Origin: Tunturiibacter empetritectus
GTDB lineage: Bacteria > Acidobacteriota > Terriglobia > Terriglobales > Acidobacteriaceae
Direction of reading: 5' to 3'
Length of the DNA stretch: 64,000 nucleotides
NCBI RefSeq assembly: GCF_014201375.1
Contig: NZ_JACHDZ010000007.1
Span: forward strand, 62,001 to 126,000
Both the position numbers and the translations under genes were made by a program. Numbering within the stretch: the first letter of the stretch is position 1; every line of letters begins with the position of its first letter. This document shows, in pieces, positions 52,476 through 63,943 of this stretch. The notes under the pieces are model-generated. The model saw nothing but the letters and a program-made list of their open reading frames with translations, had not been told where the DNA came from and did not search any database.

Positions 52476-53012
52476 TTAGGTTTCGGCTTGGGCTGCCAGG
52501 CCTGCGGCTAGGAGCTTTTCGTCAATTGCTATGAAGAGGCCCTTGCTGCGGGCCAGGACTGTGCCGTCCGGGAGCTGGATCTCGCCCTGGTGGAAAAGCT
52601 TGCGCCCGGGGGTGCCGTCGTCCTTTTCTGGGCGGCTGAGATGGCGGCCTATGAGGACTAACGGCTTGTAGAGCGGTACGGGGCGGAGATAGTCGATCTC
52701 CATGTGACGGGTCATGGCGAGGACGTTGAGGGGGCGGTTGAGCTTGCTCATGGCCTCGTCGAGGAGTGCGGCTACGATGCCTCCGTGGATGTGGCCCGGA
52801 GGGCCCTCGTGCATGCGGTCGAGCTGGAAGTGGCAGGTTGCGGTGATGGCCTGGGGGTTGGAGGTGTCGGTGGTGAAGCGGAGATGGAGGCCCTGAGGAT
52901 TGGCGGGGCCGCAGCCGAAGCAGTGGTTAGCGCGCTCGTCGATGGTCGGGTTGCCGTCCATGGAGACGGGGGTGTGGCGGGCGTCGTCGGGGAGGGTTGT
53001 GTCTTCGCTCAT
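52476..53012 (-). CDS. PaaI/hotdog-fold thioesterase family protein
   Basis: 178 residues from ATG 53012. NHCFGCGPANPQGLHLRF at the N-terminus, then the hotdog signature GPPGHIHGGIVAALLDEAMSKL and IDYLRPVPLYKPLVLIGRHLS. Likely hydrolyses acyl-CoA or a related thioester. A perfect 8-bp inverted repeat lies 41-60 bases upstream of its start. Confidence 0.88.
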   Translation of the reverse strand: MSEDTTLPDDARHTPVSMDGNPTIDERANHCFGCGPANPQGLHLRFTTDTSNPQAITATCHFQLDRMHEGPPGHIHGGIVAALLDEAMSKLNRPLNVLAMTRHMEIDYLRPVPLYKPLVLIGRHLSRPEKDDGTPGRKLFHQGEIQLPDGTVLARSKGLFIAIDEKLLAAGLAAQAET

Positions 53013-53052
53013 AGATCGACCTGTGCTTCGGACGTTAGCACAGGGAAGGGTG

Positions 53053-53072
53053 AAATGAATAGTCATTCATTT
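53053..53072. promoter_or_regulatory. Candidate operator upstream of the thioesterase gene
   Basis: AAATGAAT-AGTC-ATTCATTT, exact inverted repeat of 8-bp arms, 41-60 bases before the thioesterase start. The TGAATGAC/ATTCA layout resembles TetR-family operators. Confidence 0.45.
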
Positions 53073-53104
53073 TTCCAACGAACCTGCGTTGTCGCCAGCA
53101 ATTG

Positions 53105-53482
53105 TTATCTGGAGCTGGGTTCGCCAACGAAGACGAGGCAATCGTTCGGGTCGGAGATATGAAACTCGGTCATGCCGTAGTCGCGGTCGAAGAGGTCTCG
53201 GATGCGGTAGCGGTCTTTGAGGGTCTTTACATGCTCCCAGAGCGGGTGGATGTTGGAGACCTCGAGATAGATCTCGGTGTGGCCGCGAACGCATTGCATG
53301 ACCTCGTCGGAGGCTGCCTTTTGGAGGTGAATGGTTTGGCCGTCTCGTTCGACGATGGAGTACTCAGGGGAGTGCATGGTGAGGGTGAAGCCGAGGACGT
53401 CGCGGTAGAACGCGAGAGTCTCATCCATGTCGGCGACGGCGAGCATGGGGCTGATGCGTCTTACTGTGGTTGTTGATGACAT
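53105..53482 (-). CDS. VOC (glyoxalase/bleomycin-resistance) superfamily protein
   Basis: 125 residues; GGAGG 5 bases before the ATG. Two beta-alpha-beta modules: ISPMLAVADMDETLAFYRDVLGF, then TEIYLEVSNIHPLWEHVKTL, DYGMTEFHISDPNDCLVFVGE. The E-F-H and terminal acidic positions could hold a metal. Substrate unknown. It lies upstream of the thioesterase gene on the same strand, with the candidate operator between. Confidence 0.88.
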   Translation of the reverse strand: MSSTTTVRRISPMLAVADMDETLAFYRDVLGFTLTMHSPEYSIVERDGQTIHLQKAASDEVMQCVRGHTEIYLEVSNIHPLWEHVKTLKDRYRIRDLFDRDYGMTEFHISDPNDCLVFVGEPSSR

Positions 53483-53575
53483 TGGCGCCTCCGTGCGACG
53501 GCTTTCGCGGCTTAAGACAGGGTGCCATAGAGCACAATATGTGACGGCAGAGTCCGGTTATTTTTTCCAGTATTT

Positions 53576-56116
<2,541 letters not shown>

Positions 56117-56226
56117 CAGCTAGATCGAGTTTCGCATAATCTTCGCGTGAGGGCGAAGTGACTTGTGAGGAACTCGAGGTGGACAGCTTGAGTCCTGAAA
56201 TGGAGTTACAGGTTCGTGAGAAGGAG

Positions 56227-56730
56227 CTAGAAAATCATGAAGTTAACTTCGACCGTCATCCGATACGGAACAGGTGTACCGCGGTAGGTTGCGGGAGTGA
56301 ACCGATACTGTGGTACGACTCTGACAGCATTTTCATCGAGGGTGAGGGCTGCTTCTCGTTCCTTCATGGGCACGGTATCAGCGATCGACTTCGCAACGTG
56401 TATATCGGTAGTGGTGCCGTCGGTGCGGACGATTAGAGAGACAACGCAGTTGCCATGAATTTTTTTCTTTCTCGCCTTCTCGGAGAACTCTGGCTCGACG
56501 GAGAAGATGAGCTTCGGAGGCGCAACTCCGTCTCCAGCGTGATAAATGCCGAAGAAGTCTGGATTGGGGAGCGGCTGTTTGGGATTTGCTTGTGGGTCCG
56601 GTTTCTTGCTCTGCGCGGACGATGCGGCGGGTGGAGCTTGTTGCGAGAGGGCCGAGGCTGGGTTCGCGAAGATGGTTGGAATCGTGAGTCCGATGAGGAA
56701 GGATATGACGCTGAGCTTTGTAGCGGCCAT
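56227..56730 (-). CDS. Exported TonB C-terminal-domain protein
   Basis: 167 residues. Signal peptide (VISFLIGLTIPTIFANPASA), a Pro/Gln linker, then VAPPKLIFSVEPEFSEKARKKKIHGNCVVSLIVRTDGTTTDIHVAKSIAD ... AVRVVPQYRFTPATYRGTPVPYRMTVEVNFMIF, a TonB-type domain. No membrane anchor once the leader is removed. It ends in the NFMIF/NFQIF-type strand shared with the protein at 23258. Function unknown. Confidence 0.8.
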   Translation of the reverse strand: MAATKLSVISFLIGLTIPTIFANPASALSQQAPPAASSAQSKKPDPQANPKQPLPNPDFFGIYHAGDGVAPPKLIFSVEPEFSEKARKKKIHGNCVVSLIVRTDGTTTDIHVAKSIADTVPMKEREAALTLDENAVRVVPQYRFTPATYRGTPVPYRMTVEVNFMIF

Positions 56731-56837
56731 AATTTGTGGTCCGAAATCAGAGAGAGAGTACCATGTATCCCGAATCCAAATGTTGTCAAATTTTCAGATC
56801 CAGATAGGCACTCGCGGTGCGAGTGGGAAGGAGGATT

Positions 56838-57848
56838 ATGTTGAATTCGCGGCGGGAGTTTCTGGTGAAGAGTGCAGCGGCGGTCGGGACGATGCAACTG
56901 GCGCGGCCTGCGATGGCTGTGGAGGATAAGACTTCGCCGGATGCGATTCTCTCTTTGTTCAAAGGGCTTCCGGGAGAGGTGGCGGTTAAGATCTATGCTC
57001 CGGCGGCGAATGGGAAGCCGGAGTTTCTGGTGGAGTCGAACTCTGCGAAGACGTTGTTTGCGGGGAGCGCGATTAAAACTTTCATTCTGTGTGAGGCGTT
57101 GCGGCAGGCGGACGCGCCGGAGGTGGTGCAGACGTTGAAGTCTCAACAGCTGAGTCTGGATGCAAGTGTGTGGACGTTAGACAGCGCGATGTTCAACCCG
57201 CCGAACCTGATCGGGAAGGTCTCGGAGAGGACTGCGCTGGAGGCCATGATCATGCATAGCGACAACACGGGAACAGATATGTGTTTGAAGCATGTTGGCC
57301 CGGAGAGGGTTCGGGAGTTTGTTGCTTCGGTGGGATTGAAGAGCTGCATGATCCCTGAGAGCACGCGGTCGCTCTTCGGATATCTGCTGGGGGCTAAGGA
57401 CTACAAGAGTTTTAGCTGGGAGGAGTTGGGAGCGGCGGCGAATGCATCGATGGTGAACCTGCCGATGAACGATGTGCAGACGATGGCTTGTTCTGCCGAT
57501 GATTTTGTGTCGTACTACTCGCGAGCTATGCAGGGGAGATTCTTCAAAAATAAAGAGACGCTGAATGAGTTTCGCAGGATTCTTTCGTTGGGGGACGCGA
57601 TCTGGCTGCTGCCGCTACCCTTGGGAGTCAGCGCGTTTGTGAAGGGTGGAAGTATCGACGTTCCGGGGTTTCACGCACTTTGCGCACCGGGGGCGATGTT
57701 GTTTGACGAACGGTGGGTGTACTTCTGCGTGACGATCAACTGGGAGTCGAAGGCTGTGTCTGACCCTGCGACGGCGGGGGCCTTCGCATCTGCTGCCAGC
57801 CACGCACTTTCTCTGGTGAAAGAGAAGCTGTCGGCCTGTGCGGGTTGA
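56838..57848 (+). CDS. Tat-exported class A beta-lactamase-fold serine hydrolase
   Basis: 336 residues; GGAAGGAGG before ATG 56838. Twin-arginine leader NSRREFLVKSAAAVGTMQLA. Active-site motifs of the serine beta-lactamase/PBP fold: SxxK in GSAIKTF, SDN in HSDNTG, KGG in VKGGS in place of KTG. The Glu in PESTRS lies 33 residues after SDN, near the place of Glu166, but Asn170 is Ser. It may be a peptidase or esterase rather than a drug-resistance enzyme. It stands next to a rhodanese gene. Confidence 0.82.
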   Translation: MLNSRREFLVKSAAAVGTMQLARPAMAVEDKTSPDAILSLFKGLPGEVAVKIYAPAANGKPEFLVESNSAKTLFAGSAIKTFILCEALRQADAPEVVQTLKSQQLSLDASVWTLDSAMFNPPNLIGKVSERTALEAMIMHSDNTGTDMCLKHVGPERVREFVASVGLKSCMIPESTRSLFGYLLGAKDYKSFSWEELGAAANASMVNLPMNDVQTMACSADDFVSYYSRAMQGRFFKNKETLNEFRRILSLGDAIWLLPLPLGVSAFVKGGSIDVPGFHALCAPGAMLFDERWVYFCVTINWESKAVSDPATAGAFASAASHALSLVKEKLSACAG

Positions 57849-57968
57849 TGGAGATAGATGCGGTTCTCTGGAGGAGCTGTTGGGGTAAAGGCCCGGCTGG
57901 AATTTCCCGCATCTTTTGCGGCAACGAAATGATCAGATAATACTAAAGGGCGCGGTGGAGGAGGCAGT

Positions 57969-58415
57969 ATGTATCTGATTGCGATTTGCGTGGTTGGGTT
58001 CTTCGTTCTGTTGTTCGGCTTCCTACGGATCAGGCAACTGCGGCGGAGGCGTGAATTGGAGGAGCACAGCATCGAAGCGGATGCGCTTTACGATCTGCTC
58101 GAAAAGAATTCGGAGATTCTGCTGTTCGATGTTCGTCAGCCGCTTGACCTGCTGGCGCACTCGGAGATTATTCCTGGAGCGAAGAGGATCCCGCCGAAGG
58201 AGGTGCTGGAGCAGGCTACGCTGATTCCTAAGGAAAAGGACTCGGTGATCTACTGCACCTGCGTGAGCCAGAGCACGAGCCGGATGATCCTTGAGAGAGC
58301 TTTGGCGCTGAACTTTACGAAGATCAAATTTTTGAAGGGCGGGCTGGATGCGTGGAAGGCGAAGGGGTATCCGGTGGAGAGATACACTACGCCGTTTCAT
58401 CTTGATACGGCGTAA
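57969..58415 (+). CDS. Membrane-anchored rhodanese-like protein
   Basis: 148 residues; GGAGGAGG before the ATG. One N-terminal helix (LIAICVVGFFVLLFGFL), then a rhodanese domain: ILLFDVRQPLDLLAHSEIIPGAKRIPP, active-site Cys in VIYCTCVSQSTSRM, and FLKGGLDAWKAKGYPVE. Probably faces the cytoplasm. The active loop holds two Cys (CTC), so a redox role beside sulfur transfer is possible. Confidence 0.9.
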   Translation: MYLIAICVVGFFVLLFGFLRIRQLRRRRELEEHSIEADALYDLLEKNSEILLFDVRQPLDLLAHSEIIPGAKRIPPKEVLEQATLIPKEKDSVIYCTCVSQSTSRMILERALALNFTKIKFLKGGLDAWKAKGYPVERYTTPFHLDTA

Positions 58416-58551
58416 TAACACCGAAGTATTAGCTCCGTGCAGGAAGAATTGCAGCTTTGTGAGGGCGGTCGAGAAGGTATGATGATCGCGTCCGCAAAGC
58501 TGCAATTTATTTTTGGACCGTGCAGATTGATAGCGCACCCGGAGACGTGAG

Positions 58552-60144
58552 TTGACTCAGGCTGAGGCTTCGAAGTTTTTGCTGGTATCTCGAATACCAT
58601 GCGCTGTTGTATTGGGGATGGTGTTGATATCGGTGCCTGCGCTTTCGCAGACGCCGGAGAGCAAGGCGAAGGCTGCGGGTGATGCGGACGCGAAGAAGGA
58701 AGAGGCGAGTGTGCCTATTCCTGCAGAGACGAGTTCGGTGACCAAGCATGAGTGGGCTGCGGGCGGGCGGTTGGTTCACTACACTGCGACCGCGGGAAAT
58801 CTGCTGATACGGGACGATCAGGATAAAGCGAATGGGAGCATCTTCTATGTGGCCTACACGGAGGATGGGGTGGAGGCGAAGAGCCGGCCGGTGACTTTTT
58901 TCTATAACGGTGGGCCGGGTGCGGCGACGATCTGGCTGCATATGGGATCGTTTGGGCCGATACGCGTGGTGACGCAGAGTCCGGAGGCTACGGGACCTGC
59001 GCCGTTTGAGTGGGTGCAGAATCAGTACAGCCTGCTGGACAAGAGCGACCTGGTATTTATCGATGCGCCTCTGACGGGGTATTCGCGTGCCGTGGGGAAG
59101 GGGATGGTGAAGGACTTCGCTGGGACCGATCAGGATATTACGGCGTTCAAGAAGTTTATCGTTCGGTACATTACGGCGAATCAGCGATGGAACTCTCCCA
59201 AGTTTTTGTTTGGAGAGTCGTATGGGACGACGCGGTCGGCGGGGCTGGTAAGCGCGCTCGAGAACGATGGGATCGAGTTCAATGGTGTGACTCTGCTGTC
59301 GTCGATTTTGAACTACAACCGGCGTAGTCCTGGGTTGGACTATGAGGCGATCGGGTATATGCCTTCGTTCGCTGCGATCGCTTATCACTATAAGAAGGTG
59401 AAGACGACGCTGAGTCTGGCTGATTGGGTGGAGCAGGCGAGAGTGTTTGCGCGGGGGCCTTATGCGGAGGCGTTGCAGCAGGGGGACAAGTTGCCGGCGG
59501 CGGAGTTCGATGCGATGGCGGTGAAGATCGCAGCGATTACGGGGCTGAGCGTGGAGTATGTGAAGGAGGCGAAGCTACATGTTTCGGCGACACGGTTTCG
59601 CAAGGAGTTGCTGCGCGAGGACCAGCGGACTTTGGGCCGGTACGATGCACGGTTTATGGGATGGGATCCGGATTCGGCGGGGGAGAATCCGGGTTATGAC
59701 CCTTCGGACACGGGGATCAGCGGGGTGTATGTCGGGGCGTTTCATGAGTACGTTCAGAAGGAGCTGAAGTATTTTAGCCAGGAGCCTTACTACACCTCGG
59801 GGCCTGGACTGAATGAGGGCTGGGACTTCAAGCACAAGGCTCCGGGCGCAGGACCCGGGAGGGCGGGGGAGCAGACTGCGCCTGATGTTGCGGTGGATCT
59901 GGCGGATGCGATGCGGAAGAATCCTAAGCTTCGGGTGTTTTCAGCGAACGGCTACTTTGACCTGGCTACGCCGTTTTTTTCAACGGAGTACGACCTGAGT
60001 CATATGGATCTGCCGGAGAAACTGGTAAATAACGTGCAGTTTGGTTACTATCCGGCGGGACACATGGTCTATCTGAATGTGGATGCGTTGAAGGAGATGA
60101 AGGCCGATCTGGCGAAGTTTTATGGGTTGGCTCAGCAGCGCTAA
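58552..60144 (+). CDS. Exported S10 serine carboxypeptidase
   Basis: 530 residues from TTG 58552, supported by GGAG 7 bases upstream. Signal peptide ([15 protein letters not shown]). S10 marks: [21 protein letters not shown] (oxyanion region), [13 protein letters not shown] (nucleophile Ser), [18 protein letters not shown] (Asp), YYPAGHMVY (His). Cuts C-terminal residues from peptides in the periplasm or outside. This large S10 type is frequent in acidobacteria, from general knowledge. Confidence 0.92.
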   Translation: MTQAEASKFLLVSRIPCAVVLGMVLISVPALSQTPESKAKAAGDADAKKEEASVPIPAETSSVTKHEWAAGGRLVHYTATAGNLLIRDDQDKANGSIFYVAYTEDGVEAKSRPVTFFYNGGPGAATIWLHMGSFGPIRVVTQSPEATGPAPFEWVQNQYSLLDKSDLVFIDAPLTGYSRAVGKGMVKDFAGTDQDITAFKKFIVRYITANQRWNSPKFLFGESYGTTRSAGLVSALENDGIEFNGVTLLSSILNYNRRSPGLDYEAIGYMPSFAAIAYHYKKVKTTLSLADWVEQARVFARGPYAEALQQGDKLPAAEFDAMAVKIAAITGLSVEYVKEAKLHVSATRFRKELLREDQRTLGRYDARFMGWDPDSAGENPGYDPSDTGISGVYVGAFHEYVQKELKYFSQEPYYTSGPGLNEGWDFKHKAPGAGPGRAGEQTAPDVAVDLADAMRKNPKLRVFSANGYFDLATPFFSTEYDLSHMDLPEKLVNNVQFGYYPAGHMVYLNVDALKEMKADLAKFYGLAQQR

Positions 60145-60293
60145 CCCTTTGAGAGACAGGGGTTTTGGCATGGCGAATGCATGCGGCAGGCTTGCTTTTG
60201 CCGTGTAAATGCCTTAGAATGAAGGTTGCGTTTATTTCCAGAGCTTCTAACGCGAAGTGCGGAATCAAATATTGAAGAGGTACTGAAAAAGAT

Positions 60294-60521
60294 ATGGCAA
60301 AGCGTCGTGGAAATCCCAACTGGGGCAAGCCTGAGCCGATCGGGCCGGTTGTTCCAACGGTAACATCGTTCGAGCAGGTTGTGAAGGAGTTCAAGCTCAC
60401 GCCCGACCAGTACATTCGCTCGACCCGGCTTCGTGAGTGGGCCCGCAGAAACAAGAACTCGAAGTACATTCCTGAGGCTCTGCTTGAGGCATGGGGATTC
60501 GAGATCGAGTCCACGCTGTAA
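60294..60521 (+). CDS. Small conserved-looking protein (75 aa)
   Basis: [33 protein letters not shown] then [43 protein letters not shown] in character: a basic N-terminus, a helix pair and an acidic end. An AAGAGG precedes the ATG. A strong terminator follows, so it is an independent transcript. Not recognised; it might be a small regulator or RNA-binding protein, which is inference only. Confidence 0.75.
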   Translation: MAKRRGNPNWGKPEPIGPVVPTVTSFEQVVKEFKLTPDQYIRSTRLREWARRNKNSKYIPEALLEAWGFEIESTL

Positions 60522-60560
60522 GTGTTTGTTTGAATTTTGTCATTCGATTGTAAAAAGAGG

Positions 60561-60592
60561 ACGCTGCCCGTTGCGGGTGGCGTTTCTTTTTT
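60561..60592 (+). terminator. Intrinsic terminator
   Basis: ACGCTGCCCG pairs over 10 positions (two G-T wobbles) with CGGGTGGCGT across a TTG loop, followed by TTCTTTTTT. It lies between the 75-aa gene and ribB and 56 bases before the latter's start. Confidence 0.88.
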
Positions 60593-60647
60593 GCGACGGA
60601 CGTAAGATGGGATGCGTCGAAAGAGTTGCAGGTGGAAGGCGGGGACT

Positions 60648-61793
60648 ATGTTTGCTGACGTGGCGGAGGCGGTAGCGGAGATCAAGGCGGGCCGGATGGT
60701 GATCGTGGTGGATGACGAGGACCGCGAGAACGAGGGCGACCTGACGCTGGCTGCGGAGTTTGTCACGCCGGAGGCGATCAACTTTATGGCGAAGTATGGC
60801 CGCGGGTTGATCTGCCTGACGCTCACTGAGGAGCGTGCGGACTATCTGCGGCTCGGGCCGATGACACAGGAGAATACGTCGCGGTTCGGGACTGCGTTTA
60901 CGGAGAGCATCGAGGCGCGCGAGGGTGTGACGACGGGGATCTCGGCTGCGGACAGGGCGCATACGATCAAGGTGGCGATCGATCCTCGGTCTACGGCGCA
61001 TGATCTGGCGCGGCCGGGGCATGTGTTTCCGCTGCGGGCGCGCAAGGGTGGCGTGCTGGTGCGGGCAGGGCAGACGGAGGCTTCGGTGGATCTGGCGCGG
61101 ATGGCTGGGCTGGTGACTGCTGGGGTGATCTGCGAGATTATGAACGACGACGGCACGATGGCGCGGGTGCCGGACCTGGTGAAGTTCTGCGCGGAGCATG
61201 GGCTGAAGATGGTGACGGTGGCGGATTTGATCCGTTACCGGTTACAGAATGAGCGGTACATCCATCGGGTGGCGGAGTCGGTGATGCCTACGGCGCATGG
61301 GGAGTTTCGCATGATCGCCTATGAGAGCGAGGTGGATGGTGGGGAGTCGCATATTGCGCTGGTGTTTGGCGATGTGAGTGGCAAGGAGCCGGTGCCGGTG
61401 CGGGTGCATACGCACTGCCTGGCGGGGGATGTTTTTGCTACGACGCTGTGCGATTGCAGGGCGGTGGTGGAGGAGTCCTTGAAGATGATTGCGCAGGCTG
61501 GCAAGGGGGCTCTGGTGTATCTGCACAATGGGAGCGCGGGTTTCGGCGTGGACAGGGGAGTTACGCCGGCGCGGATTGTGCTGCATCGGGAGCAGCGGGC
61601 TCGGGAGGGAAGCGAGGACCGGGCGCATAGAACGCTGCGGCAGGTGGGGCTAGGCGGGCAGATTCTGTCGGATCTGGGGATTCACAAGATTCGGCTTCTG
61701 ACCAATACACCGACGCATGTGCCGGCGCTGCAAGGGTTCGGGATCGAGATTGTGGAGCAGGTTCCGGTGTCGATCGAGACGGTTCGGCGGTAG
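60648..61793 (+). CDS. ribB: 3,4-dihydroxy-2-butanone-4-phosphate synthase with degenerate RibA domain
   Basis: 381 residues from ATG 60648. RibB domain: [101 protein letters not shown], all catalytic parts kept. The C-terminal RibA-like domain keeps the zinc Cys ([15 protein letters not shown]) and the end LLTNTP, but the RQEGRGIG catalytic loop is HNGSAGFG, without the catalytic Arg. It probably makes only the butanone phosphate. No FMN riboswitch is seen. Confidence 0.9.
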   Translation: MFADVAEAVAEIKAGRMVIVVDDEDRENEGDLTLAAEFVTPEAINFMAKYGRGLICLTLTEERADYLRLGPMTQENTSRFGTAFTESIEAREGVTTGISAADRAHTIKVAIDPRSTAHDLARPGHVFPLRARKGGVLVRAGQTEASVDLARMAGLVTAGVICEIMNDDGTMARVPDLVKFCAEHGLKMVTVADLIRYRLQNERYIHRVAESVMPTAHGEFRMIAYESEVDGGESHIALVFGDVSGKEPVPVRVHTHCLAGDVFATTLCDCRAVVEESLKMIAQAGKGALVYLHNGSAGFGVDRGVTPARIVLHREQRAREGSEDRAHRTLRQVGLGGQILSDLGIHKIRLLTNTPTHVPALQGFGIEIVEQVPVSIETVRR

Positions 61794-62143
61794 GTTTTCC
61801 AGAAAAAAATGACGGCGCGGCGGGCTGAGGGAAACTGCGCTTTATGGGCGTTTTTGAGGGGTGGTTTGGGAAAAAGCATGTTTTGGACGTGGTGTTTTGG
61901 TGGTGAAGATGTGGTGGAATGCGTGGAGGATGTGGTGATTTTGCTGCGTGATTGTTAGCTCCCGAAAATACGCCACGCTGGGGAAGATTTTTTCGTAAGT
62001 TTTTTTGTGGGATGTGGAGTACTATCTCCACTACCTTCCCAAACAGTATGATTGGTGCTCAGGTTTCGAGCGAACTGATTAATATGGTTGTGATTATGTC
62101 TGATATCTGACATATGGGCCCACTGGGACAGGAAGGGTTTGAG
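61794..62143. other. Intergenic region with a phased TGGTG array
   Basis: 350 bases. T runs near 62000. TGGTG occurs at 61890, 61898, 61901, 61912 and 61933 with TGGAG at 61924, i.e. near 11-base spacing. No gene seen. Confidence 0.5.
61890..61937. promoter_or_regulatory. TGGTG repeats at ~11-base intervals
   Basis: Main units at 61890, 61901, 61912, 61924 (TGGAG) and 61933. Same-face direct repeats suggest a protein-binding array; MraZ-type operators have a comparable layout, but no mraZ is in the window. Confidence 0.3.
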
Positions 62144-62959
62144 ATGAGCGCGTTTACTTCGACGGCAGTGGACACTGGTCTAGAGGTAGTCGACCTCTTC
62201 GAGGACGCTTCGTTTGGGAGCAGACGGCTGCATGAGCGCGATGTTGCGATGCAGATGGAGGGGATGCATCGGCTGGCGCGTGCCTTTTTGGAGAGCCCTG
62301 ACACGATTCTGCAGGAGCTGGTGAATGCGGCAGTGGAGCTGTGCGGCGCTGACAGCTCGGGGATCAGCATCGAGCGCGAGAATAAGACCGACGCGGAGTT
62401 CTATGAGTGGGTGGCGACGGCGGGGGAGTATGCGGGTTTTCTGAATGCGACGCTACCGCGAAGTCCAAGTGCGTGTGGGATCTGCCTGGAGCGCGGGCGA
62501 CCACAACTGTTTCGCGTGACGCAGCGGTTCTTCGACCTGATGGGGATTGAGGCGCCTACGGTGACCGATGGCATTCTGCTGCCGTGGGAGGTGGAGGAGA
62601 CGCGCGGAACGATCTGGATCATGGCGCATGGCCGGGGCGAGGCGTTTGATGGGAACGATCTTCGCATGATGCAGATGCTGGCGAACTTCGCAGCGATGGG
62701 GGTGAGACAGCAGCGGCAGCAGAAGCTGCTAATGGAGCAGGCCATCCATGCCGCGGCTGCGGGAATGGCCAATGAGCTTGCACACCGGATCAACAATCCG
62801 TTGCAGAGCATTACGAATATTGTTTATCTGGCGGGTGCGGGCGAGCCCCCTCTGGACGCGAAGACGCTGGCGGAGGAGCTGGCAGAGCCTATTCAGCGGC
62901 TGTCGATGCTGGCGGGGAAGCTGCTCTCGCTACCGAGGATGGCTATTCGTCCGAAGTGA
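62144..62959 (+). CDS. GAF-domain protein ending in a histidine-kinase phosphoacceptor helix
   Basis: 271 residues from ATG 62144 with AGGAAGGG 6 bases upstream. N-terminal helix region, a GAF domain (DTILQELVNAAVELCGADSSGISIER ... CGICLERGRPQLFRV ... TRGTIWIMAH ... LRMMQMLANFAAMGV), then GMANELAHRINNPLQSITNIVYLA, an H-box like that of histidine kinases, and a second helix. It stops there: no HATPase domain. An orphan sensor or phosphotransfer protein is plausible. Confidence 0.8.
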   Translation: MSAFTSTAVDTGLEVVDLFEDASFGSRRLHERDVAMQMEGMHRLARAFLESPDTILQELVNAAVELCGADSSGISIERENKTDAEFYEWVATAGEYAGFLNATLPRSPSACGICLERGRPQLFRVTQRFFDLMGIEAPTVTDGILLPWEVEETRGTIWIMAHGRGEAFDGNDLRMMQMLANFAAMGVRQQRQQKLLMEQAIHAAAAGMANELAHRINNPLQSITNIVYLAGAGEPPLDAKTLAEELAEPIQRLSMLAGKLLSLPRMAIRPK

Positions 62960-63094
62960 GTGGCCGGGGCGCGAATAGTTTTGGACTGCCTGTCAACCTG
63001 AAGCGCGGTGACAGACAGCCTTGCAGGTTCTGATTTGCCGGAGTGCGATTCGGGAGGATAATGGCTACGCCTTCGAGCAAGGAGGAGAGCCGTG

Positions 63095-63856
63095 ATGAGT
63101 CCAGTTCGCTTTGAGAGAGCAGCTTTGTATGGGTTGCTGATTGGCATTGTCTTCTCTGCTGTTGGGATGGCTCAGCTGATGCCCGCGCCGCCGCAGGTGC
63201 CTCAGATTCCGCAGGGGCCGCCGCCGCCGCCGAGCATGCCGCCGATGCCGTCGGACTCGCAGATTCCGCAGGGGCCGCCGACGGATGTGCCGCAGCAGAG
63301 GCAGCAACAGCAGGATCAGGAGCGAAGGAATAACCAGCAGGGGTCGGCGGGGTTTCTGGGGGCGTGGTGCGCGCAGGGCGATCCTTCGAAGCAGGCTTCG
63401 ATCAGCAGCAATGGGCCGATGCTGAATCTGACGAATGAGAGTGGAAGCACCTCGATTGGGAATCTGCAGGGGAATAATCAGATTGTCGCGCCGGAGTGGC
63501 AGTTTGTGACGGGTACGCTCAGTGGAGACGGCCGGCAGATCAACTGGTCGAATGGGACGTTTTGGGCCAGATGTTACGGAGGCGGTGGCGGTGGCCGGTA
63601 TCGAACGCCCAACCTGAATGGAAACTGGTATCCGAATGGTAATCGATCGTTGCAGTGCTCGATTCAGCAGCGACGGGGAAATCTGACTCTGCAGAACGAG
63701 AATGGGGACAGGGCGACTGGATCGTTCGACGGCAAGTGGAGTGTGACGACGAACTGGCAGGGGACGAGGATCTCCGGGACGATAAGCAGGGATGGGACCC
63801 GGATCGATTGGAGTAACGGGACGTACTGGAGTCGGTATCGGCTTTACGGCCAGTAG
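63095..63856 (+). CDS. Exported protein with Pro-rich linker and repeated WSNGT(Y/F)W units
   Basis: 253 residues from ATG 63095, with GGAGGAG 7 bases upstream (a GTG is at 63092). Signal peptide, then a Pro/Met/Gln-rich stretch with QIPQGPP repeated, a Gln-rich helix, and two similar beta domains ending INWSNGTFWARC and IDWSNGTYWSRY. Repeated SGTL/SGTI and NGNWY motifs suggest a small beta-sandwich binding unit. Function unknown. Confidence 0.75.
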   Translation: MSPVRFERAALYGLLIGIVFSAVGMAQLMPAPPQVPQIPQGPPPPPSMPPMPSDSQIPQGPPTDVPQQRQQQQDQERRNNQQGSAGFLGAWCAQGDPSKQASISSNGPMLNLTNESGSTSIGNLQGNNQIVAPEWQFVTGTLSGDGRQINWSNGTFWARCYGGGGGGRYRTPNLNGNWYPNGNRSLQCSIQQRRGNLTLQNENGDRATGSFDGKWSVTTNWQGTRISGTISRDGTRIDWSNGTYWSRYRLYGQ

Positions 63857-63943
63857 GTCGATCTATTTGCAGAGGGAACTCTGAGCTTTGGGCGGCGTAC
63901 TTATCAACCAGAGTTGGATGGGTGTTGTCTGAAGGAGAGTGAC

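Noticed and set aside
60522..60647. FMN riboswitch before ribB
   Set aside because: The gap is short and filled by a plain terminator; the conserved riboswitch core is absent.
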